DNA of 16,111 bases from positions 1-16,111 of the forward strand of contig CAMPAA010000054.1 in NCBI GenBank assembly GCA_946631345.1. The letters are read 5' to 3'. The notes under the pieces were generated by a model. The model did not search any database. It worked only from the letters and a program-made list of their open reading frames with translations, and was not told the origin of the DNA. The stretch's first letter is position 1; the number at the start of each line of letters is the position of its first letter. This DNA comes from an uncultured Verrucomicrobiota bacterium. Lineage in GTDB: Bacteria > Verrucomicrobiota > Kiritimatiellia > RFP12 > UBA1067. The position numbers and the translations under genes are program-made. Of this stretch, positions 6,360 through 11,508 are shown piece after piece.

Positions 6360-7490
6360 TGCGGCAGCGCGCCACGCCTTTGGCGTTTTCCCGGTCGTTC
6401 GCCTGAATGTGTTAGTGAAGTAGGCGGGGTTGCAGAATCCGGTGCGGAAGGCGATTTCCGATATGGACAGCGCATCGCCCTTGAGAAGCCTTTTGGCGAG
6501 TTCAATTCGCTGCCGCAGAATCTCCGCGCCGACGGAGCGGCCGAGCTCCTGTTCGAAGAGGCGCGAGACGGTCGCCCTCGAAACGCCCACGACGGCGGCA
6601 ATCTGCTCCAGGCCGGAAGGCTTGCCGAGATTCTGCCGGATGTGTTCAAGCGCCTTGCGGACTACCGGACTTGCAGCGGCGATGAAGTCGGTCGAAGCGC
6701 GCACGGTTATGCCTCTCGGTGGAATCAGCATCGGTGCGCGCGGAGGGGCGTCGCCATCCATCAGGCGGTCGAGCAGCTCTGCGCCTTCGTAGCCGGTGCG
6801 CCCCTGATCATGCTCAATGGAGGAGATCGGCACGGGCTGGTTCTCGCATATGAGTCTATCCCCGCCGATACCGATTATGGCGACATCCTCTGGCACGGAG
6901 AGGCCTGCCGCGAGGCAGGCGCCGAGCGCGCGGGCGGCATCCGCGTCGTCGTAGGCGAGCAGGGCGAGGGGCTTGGGGGCTGTCCTCAGCTTTTCGCCGA
7001 GCCAGCGGTCGAACCATGCGAAGTCGTCGAGACGTTCCTGCGGAGCCTCTTCGCAGAACACCCACCGAAATGGATGAGGGCTGAGAGTTTGGGAACGGGC
7101 GAATCCGTCGTAGCGGAGTTTGTGGATGTTGAGCCAGTTGGTTGAGAACCAGGCGAAGTGCCGGAAGTTGCGTTCCTCGAAATGCCGCCTGGCAAGCCAG
7201 CCCATGGAGAAATGGTCGCCGCTTACGCGTGGGATGCGCAGCTCTGGATGGTTGAAGGTGAGGTCGACGACCGGTATCTTCCGGCTTCGCAGTGACTTTA
7301 CGAACGCCACCATCTCCGGATTGTCGCGCAGCGTTACGAGAACGCCATCGCCTTTCCAGCCCTTGGGCTGCCTGGCGATGCGATCGAGAATCGTCAACTG
7401 CCAGCCATGCTGCCGCGCATAGCGCGCTATGCCGGCGAGCCGGGGATGGTAGGCAGGGGTTACGAGTATGAGGACGTTGCGTCGTTTCAT
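6354..7490 (-). CDS. XylR-like transcriptional regulator (periplasmic-binding-protein-like sensor fused to AraC HTH)
   Basis: Sugar-responsive transcription factor of the E. coli XylR architecture. Residues ~1-265 form a LacI/periplasmic-binding-like sensor, with the N-terminal VLILVTPAYHPRLAGIARYAR, then VDLTFNHPELRIPRVSGD, LALLAYDDADAARAL and VPEDVAIIGIGGDRLICENQPVPISSIEHD. Residues ~276-378 are an AraC-type double helix-turn-helix containing LEQIAAVVGVSRATVSRLFEQELG and ISEIAFRTGFCNPAYFTNTFRRTTGKTPKAWR. The length (378) is normal and the C-terminus intact. The ATG at 7490 lies 7 nt after its -10 box and has no ribosome binding site, so it is predicted to be leaderless. It is divergent from gpsA and the secretion genes, making them candidate targets. 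The ligand is unknown; a plant or mucin pentose or deoxyhexose is a reasonable guess. Confidence 0.9.
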   Translation of the reverse strand: MKRRNVLILVTPAYHPRLAGIARYARQHGWQLTILDRIARQPKGWKGDGVLVTLRDNPEMVAFVKSLRSRKIPVVDLTFNHPELRIPRVSGDHFSMGWLARRHFEERNFRHFAWFSTNWLNIHKLRYDGFARSQTLSPHPFRWVFCEEAPQERLDDFAWFDRWLGEKLRTAPKPLALLAYDDADAARALGACLAAGLSVPEDVAIIGIGGDRLICENQPVPISSIEHDQGRTGYEGAELLDRLMDGDAPPRAPMLIPPRGITVRASTDFIAAASPVVRKALEHIRQNLGKPSGLEQIAAVVGVSRATVSRLFEQELGRSVGAEILRQRIELAKRLLKGDALSISEIAFRTGFCNPAYFTNTFRRTTGKTPKAWRAAAS

Positions 7491-7497
7491 GCGGAGT

Positions 7498-7527
7498 ATT
7501 GTACCACAGCGGCCGGCGCCGGGTCAA
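7498..7527 (-). promoter_or_regulatory. promoter of the XylR-like gene
   Basis: On the minus strand: TTGACC (7527-7522), an 18-nt spacer and TACAAT (7503-7498), with extended -10 TGG at 7506-7504. Only 7 nt separate the -10 from the ATG at 7490, so transcription should begin at or next to the start codon. Confidence 0.65.
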
Positions 7528-7581
7528 ATTCGCCTGATCCGATCATGTAAGTATGCGATTCAACTTTACAAGTAATCCCGG

Positions 7582-7610
7582 TTGCGTGCGGCATGGGGGT
7601 TTGGTATCTT
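7582..7610 (+). promoter_or_regulatory. promoter of the gpsA-like gene
   Basis: TTGCGT (7582-7587), a 17-nt spacer and TATCTT (7605-7610), with extended -10 TGG at 7602-7604. It would give a leader of about 105 nt before the ATG at 7723. Confidence 0.45.
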
Positions 7611-7641
7611 GTATGGCGTTTGGCGGATTGTCGGCGCAGGT

Positions 7642-7661
7642 CGGTGCGGTTTGTCGCACCG
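7642..7661. promoter_or_regulatory. GC-rich inverted repeat in the gpsA leader
   Basis: CGGTGCG (7642-7648) and CGCACCG (7655-7661) form a perfect 7-bp stem with loop GTTTGT. It lies in the predicted 5' leader, about 60 nt before the start codon, and may be an RNA hairpin or a protein-binding site. No T-run follows, so it is not a classical attenuator. Confidence 0.35.
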
Positions 7662-7722
7662 TGATGCCAGACGGCTGCCGGATATCGCGCATTTTATTTT
7701 CAAGAGAAGGAGGATCGACAAC

Positions 7723-8790
7723 ATGGCAACGGTAGCAATAATAGGATCGGGCATGATGGGAAGCGCTCTGGCGTTTCCGGCCCGCGAGAACGGAAACACG
7801 GTGCGGCTTGTGGGCACACCACTCGACCGCGACATAATCGACGAATGCCGCAGGTCGAATCGGCACCCGAAGTTCGCCAAGCACTTCCCGAATGGCATCC
7901 CGTCTTTCCCGGAAGGGTGCGAGTTCTATCAGATAGAGGAGATGGGCGAAGCGATCAAGGGTGCCGATTTCGTTATCGGCGGCGTGTCGAGCTTCGGCGT
8001 CGATTGGTTCGGCGAGGAGGTGCTGCCGAAACTGCCGCCCGAGCTGCCTGTGCTTTCTGTGACGAAGGGTCTCATGGATACGCCGGACGGCAAGCTGCTC
8101 ACGTATCCGGCGGTCTGGGAGGCGCGCCTTGCCGAAAAGGGTATCACGCGTACGGTCTGCGCAATCGGCGGGCCCTGCACGAGCTATGAGCTGGTGGCGC
8201 ATGACCAGACGGAGGTGGCGTTCTGCGGCAAGGACATCGAGACGCTAAGGATGCTGAAGAGGGCGATGGCGACGGACTACTACCACATCTCGCTCTCTAC
8301 GGACGTGACCGGCATCGAGAGCGCGGTCGCGCTCAAGAACGGCTACGCGCTCGGTATCGCGCTCACCATCGGGCTCAACCAGAAGGCGTTCGGGCTCGAC
8401 TCCGAGCTGCACTTCAACTCGCAGGCGGCGGTGTTCGGTCAGGCGGTGAAGGAGATGAAGAAGCTGCTTGATCTCCAAGGCGCAGGCACGCTCGATAATC
8501 TCTGTGTCGGTGCCGGCGACCTGTACGTGACGGTCTACGGCGGCAGGACGCGCCTTGTCGGCATCCTGCTCGGGCGCGGCATGGACATCGACGAGGCGAA
8601 GGCGGAGCTGAAGGGCGTGACGCTCGAATCGCTCGTGGTGGCAGTGCGCGTCGCGCGTGCCGTGAAGACGCTGTGCGCGGCAGGGCGGCTCAACTCCGCC
8701 GACTTCCCGCTCCTCATGCACATCGACGAGATTCTCACCGAGAAGAAGCCCGTGAACATCCCGTGGGAGAAGTTCACGTTTGAAAGTTGA
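7723..8790 (+). CDS. gpsA: NAD(P)-dependent glycerol-3-phosphate dehydrogenase (GpsA-like, divergent)
   Basis: Predicted to reduce dihydroxyacetone phosphate to sn-glycerol-3-phosphate, the entry to phospholipid synthesis, in the cytoplasm. The product has 355 residues. The N-terminal Rossmann motif is GSGMMG (residues 8-13, GxGxxG). The substrate-domain blocks follow: AIGGPCTSYEL in place of the usual GPSFAxE, DVTGIESAVALKNGYALG with the catalytic Lys at 205, and NSQAAVFGQAVKEMKKL. Then comes LCVGAGDLYVTVYGGRTR and LLGRGMDIDEAKAEL. The unusual GPC block and MMG turn show a divergent member; a relative acting on another 2-oxo or keto-phosphate substrate remains possible. ATG 7723 has a near-perfect AAGGAGG (7707-7713) upstream. 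Its last codons and stop lie in a TTGAAAG tandem repeat. Confidence 0.82.
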   Translation: MATVAIIGSGMMGSALAFPARENGNTVRLVGTPLDRDIIDECRRSNRHPKFAKHFPNGIPSFPEGCEFYQIEEMGEAIKGADFVIGGVSSFGVDWFGEEVLPKLPPELPVLSVTKGLMDTPDGKLLTYPAVWEARLAEKGITRTVCAIGGPCTSYELVAHDQTEVAFCGKDIETLRMLKRAMATDYYHISLSTDVTGIESAVALKNGYALGIALTIGLNQKAFGLDSELHFNSQAAVFGQAVKEMKKLLDLQGAGTLDNLCVGAGDLYVTVYGGRTRLVGILLGRGMDIDEAKAELKGVTLESLVVAVRVARAVKTLCAAGRLNSADFPLLMHIDEILTEKKPVNIPWEKFTFES

Positions 8791-8810
8791 AAAGTTGAAA
8801 GGTTGAAAGG
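8780..8810 (+). repeat. TTGAAAG/TTGAAAGG tandem repeat between gpsA and the beta-helix gene
   Basis: Four consecutive units of 7, 8, 8 and 8 nt: TTGAAAG, TTGAAAAG, TTGAAAGG, TTGAAAGG. The first units contain the gpsA stop codon (TGA 8788-8790). The last, followed by AG, forms the AAAGGAG (8806-8812) ribosome binding site for the ATG at 8824. A degenerate inverted copy lies at 54-95. Confidence 0.75.
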
Positions 8811-8823
8811 AGTAAAGACGACT

Positions 8824-11331
8824 ATGAAAACAACATGCATCATCATTGCTGCGGCAACCATCGCCGCTGCGGCACACGTTGCTACGGGAACGACTTACGA
8901 CGTTCCGTCCGGCACGACAACGTCTCTCAGCAGCGCGATGGAGACTTCGCGCACGGTGAAGACCGGCGACGGTACGCTTGAGATAATCGGCACGACGTCA
9001 TTGAAGAGCGTGAAGGTCTCCGCCGGCACGGTGAAGTTCAACGGCGGTTCGGCGTCGATCAGTGATTCGTCTGCCACGGGAACGGGATCTGACAGCGCCC
9101 TGTTCGCGCAGGACGCGGGCAGCACGATCATCGACGGCGGCGCTACCGTTACGGCGTCGTCCGGCAAATTCGTCATGATCAACAATGGGACGTTCCTCGT
9201 CACCAATGCGACGTTCGACGCGACTGGCATTAGTGGAGACATTATCAACGCCCACTACGAAAAGAACACGGGTGAAAGTCGCATTGTCATTGCGGATGGC
9301 GGTGTGCTGAAAGCCAACATCATACGTCCGAGCGGTACTTATGAATCAAGCCGGAAGGAGACCGTAAGCGTCGATCTGAACCGCGGCGGGAAACTCTATT
9401 TAAAGCGGTTCTGGTGCGATTCGGACAAGCACCGCTACGGGCGCATCAATTTCGACGGCGGAACGCTCTACACCACGGAAGCGGCGACTTCGACCCAATC
9501 GACATGGCTCTTTCAGGAAGATACCGTCCGCATACCGTGGAAGAACTTGGACATCACGCCGACAGTCCGCGAAGGCGGCTTCCATCTCAACACCGCGGGC
9601 GATAACTATGTGCATGTCCCTTTTGTCAGCGGCGCGGCGAAGGATGGTGGCGCGCACATCTCCGGTAGCGGGACGCTGTTCTGGTACACGGGCAACTCCA
9701 CATACAACGGTGGCACGTATCTTGAATCGGACAACAACGCCACGCTTGCGCTGTCGGCGTCGTACGGCGGCGACGCGGCGCTTGGCGCCGTTCCGGCGGC
9801 GCCGACAACCAACATCTGGGTGACAGGCAAGAAGCACATGCTCTTCAGCGGCAATAACACGACGGCGATCCACCGGAACCGCACCGTCTTCATCCCGAAC
9901 GGCGGACAGATGCTGCTCGGCACGCAGGGGCGTCTCGTCATCGGCGGCGAAATCAGGGGCGAGGCTGTCGGCGGGCTTGACTATCCAACCAACACCTGTC
10001 TTGACGTCTATTTCACGGCCAAGGAGCACAGCGGCTGGAACGGCACGGTCGTCGTCGGGCCCGGCGAGGGGCGTACGAACGACGTAGGGCGGCTGCGCGT
10101 GGGCGGTTGCCTCGAGGTGACGAGCGGCGTCACACGGGTCGCGTCGTCGATTGCGTCGGCAACCGGGGAGAATGCCGCCATGGTCTATGTCTGCGGAAAC
10201 AATTCCGCTTACAACGACGCCAAAGGACATCTCATCGTCAGCGGCGGAACGCTGGCGACCGCGCAGGGAAGCAGGTTCGTGATCGTCAGGGATTATGGAC
10301 ATCTTGAAGTAACGAACGGCGGCAAGATCGATATGCCGTTCGCCACAGTCGTGAACGGACATTCTTCGCGGGGGACGACGACGATTGCTGGCGGCGGCGA
10401 GCTGTGCGTGACGAATTTCCAGGTGGCGAACGGGGGCACGTCCATACTTAACTTGAGGAGCGGCGGCATGCTCGCCTCCTATCAACTCTGGAACAACAAC
10501 TCATCGGCTACGGTTAACTTCGATGGCGGCGGCATCCGCTGGGCTGGGTCGAGGGAGGACTGCTTTACGCAGGGGTCCAAAGGCACAATTGAGGGGGACT
10601 GGGCCAACACGACGCTTGTGGTAAAAGAAGGCGGCGCGGTCATTGACACGCAAAGGAACCTTTCCCTTGCCAAGCCTCTCGTGAGCGGCGCGGAGTGCGA
10701 TGGCGGTCTTGTGAAACGCGGCTTCGCTGTGCTGCTCCTCCGTACGGCGATGGCCTACAACGGACCGACGAGGATCGAGGCAGGCACGATCCAGGCGCGC
10801 GTGGACAACGCCATTCCGGCCAGCACACTCGTCCTGACAAATGGCGGACACGTCTCCTTCTCCAAGTACGACACCAGCGACCACCACACCTACACGCATG
10901 TCGAGCAGACCCTGCACCGCATCGAGGGCAATGGAACGGTTGAGTACTGCCGGAATCTCCATGTCACGAACTCGGTCGCGCCTGGCGCGTCCGGCATGCT
11001 GACGTTCGAGTACCCGGCAAACCTGAACGGCGACTTCGAGGTCTGCGGCGACGCGAACGGCTGTGGCAAGCTGTACTTCGAGCGAGAGACGCAGGACATT
11101 TCCGGCTTGACGCTGAAGGTGGTCGACTTCTCGGCGCTGGATCCTGAACGCGGAGCCGCGAAGGCCGGCGCAACCGGCTATCAGATACTCTCCATCCGCA
11201 CCAGCGGCGGTGCAAGCTACATAGGCAAGTTCAAGCTCCCCGCCGACTGGCCTAGCGACTGGAAGATCAAGTACACGGCAAGCGGCGCGTATCTCCAATA
11301 TGTGAAGGGCACGATGCTGATTATAAGGTAG
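8824..11331 (+). CDS. secreted autotransporter-repeat beta-helix protein
   Basis: The 835-residue product begins with a signal peptide (MKTTCIIIAAATIAAAAHVATG). It then consists of Gly/Thr/Asn-rich strands typical of right-handed beta-helices. At least two segments match the autotransporter-associated beta-strand pattern: VKTGDGTLEIIGTTSLKSV near residue 43, and LVKRGFAVLLLRTAMAYNG with TRIEAGTIQA near 640. There is no C-terminal outer-membrane barrel, dockerin, PEP-CTERM or sortase motif. The chain ends WKIKYTASGAYLQYVKGTMLIIR, whose short hydrophobic Arg-terminated tail might be a sorting signal. The function is unknown; such proteins in polysaccharide-degrading PVC bacteria are usually proposed as surface adhesins or glycan-binding proteins. 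ATG 8824 is chosen over TTG 8803 because of the signal peptide and the AAAGGAG site 11 nt upstream. It is probably transcribed with gpsA. Confidence 0.85.
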   Translation: MKTTCIIIAAATIAAAAHVATGTTYDVPSGTTTSLSSAMETSRTVKTGDGTLEIIGTTSLKSVKVSAGTVKFNGGSASISDSSATGTGSDSALFAQDAGSTIIDGGATVTASSGKFVMINNGTFLVTNATFDATGISGDIINAHYEKNTGESRIVIADGGVLKANIIRPSGTYESSRKETVSVDLNRGGKLYLKRFWCDSDKHRYGRINFDGGTLYTTEAATSTQSTWLFQEDTVRIPWKNLDITPTVREGGFHLNTAGDNYVHVPFVSGAAKDGGAHISGSGTLFWYTGNSTYNGGTYLESDNNATLALSASYGGDAALGAVPAAPTTNIWVTGKKHMLFSGNNTTAIHRNRTVFIPNGGQMLLGTQGRLVIGGEIRGEAVGGLDYPTNTCLDVYFTAKEHSGWNGTVVVGPGEGRTNDVGRLRVGGCLEVTSGVTRVASSIASATGENAAMVYVCGNNSAYNDAKGHLIVSGGTLATAQGSRFVIVRDYGHLEVTNGGKIDMPFATVVNGHSSRGTTTIAGGGELCVTNFQVANGGTSILNLRSGGMLASYQLWNNNSSATVNFDGGGIRWAGSREDCFTQGSKGTIEGDWANTTLVVKEGGAVIDTQRNLSLAKPLVSGAECDGGLVKRGFAVLLLRTAMAYNGPTRIEAGTIQARVDNAIPASTLVLTNGGHVSFSKYDTSDHHTYTHVEQTLHRIEGNGTVEYCRNLHVTNSVAPGASGMLTFEYPANLNGDFEVCGDANGCGKLYFERETQDISGLTLKVVDFSALDPERGAAKAGATGYQILSIRTSGGASYIGKFKLPADWPSDWKIKYTASGAYLQYVKGTMLIIR

Positions 11332-11365
11332 AAACAATTGCCTAAATGTGACAAAAAGGCCATGG

Positions 11366-11385
11366 TGTGATTAAGGTTCATCACA
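11366..11385. promoter_or_regulatory. TGTGAT...ATCACA inverted repeat upstream of the rhamnosidase promoter
   Basis: TGTGAT (11366-11371) and ATCACA (11380-11385) form a perfect 6-bp dyad around 8 nt. It lies about 30 nt upstream of the -35 box at 11417. The half-sites look like those of CRP/FNR proteins, but the 10-nt gap between TGTGA and TCACA is not the CRP spacing of 6. It could also be a weak hairpin after the beta-helix gene, though no T-run follows. Confidence 0.35.
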
Positions 11386-11416
11386 AGAAAAGCCATTTCT
11401 GCCGAAATGTTCGTGC

Positions 11417-11445
11417 TTGTTTTCGCCATTCCGGTTTTGTACAAT
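11417..11445 (+). promoter_or_regulatory. promoter of the rhamnosidase operon
   Basis: TTGTTT (11417-11422), a 17-nt spacer and TACAAT (11440-11445), with no extended -10. It predicts a leader of about 57 nt before the ATG at 11509. Confidence 0.5.
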
Positions 11446-11508
11446 CCATTTCCGTAGGCGGAATTCCGGACGAGGTTCAGGATCCAGTGAACGCAAAGGA
11501 TTGCTGAA

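Noticed and set aside
8674..8702. GCAG followed by GGCGG and CCGCC near the end of gpsA, resembling a REP-like element
   Set aside because: The stem is only 5 bp, the loop is 7 nt without CCC, and the region encodes a plausible conserved gpsA segment.
11366..11385. A CRP-binding site
   Set aside because: The gap between TGTGA and TCACA is 10 nt, not the 6 nt of CRP sites, so only an unnamed dyad is reported.
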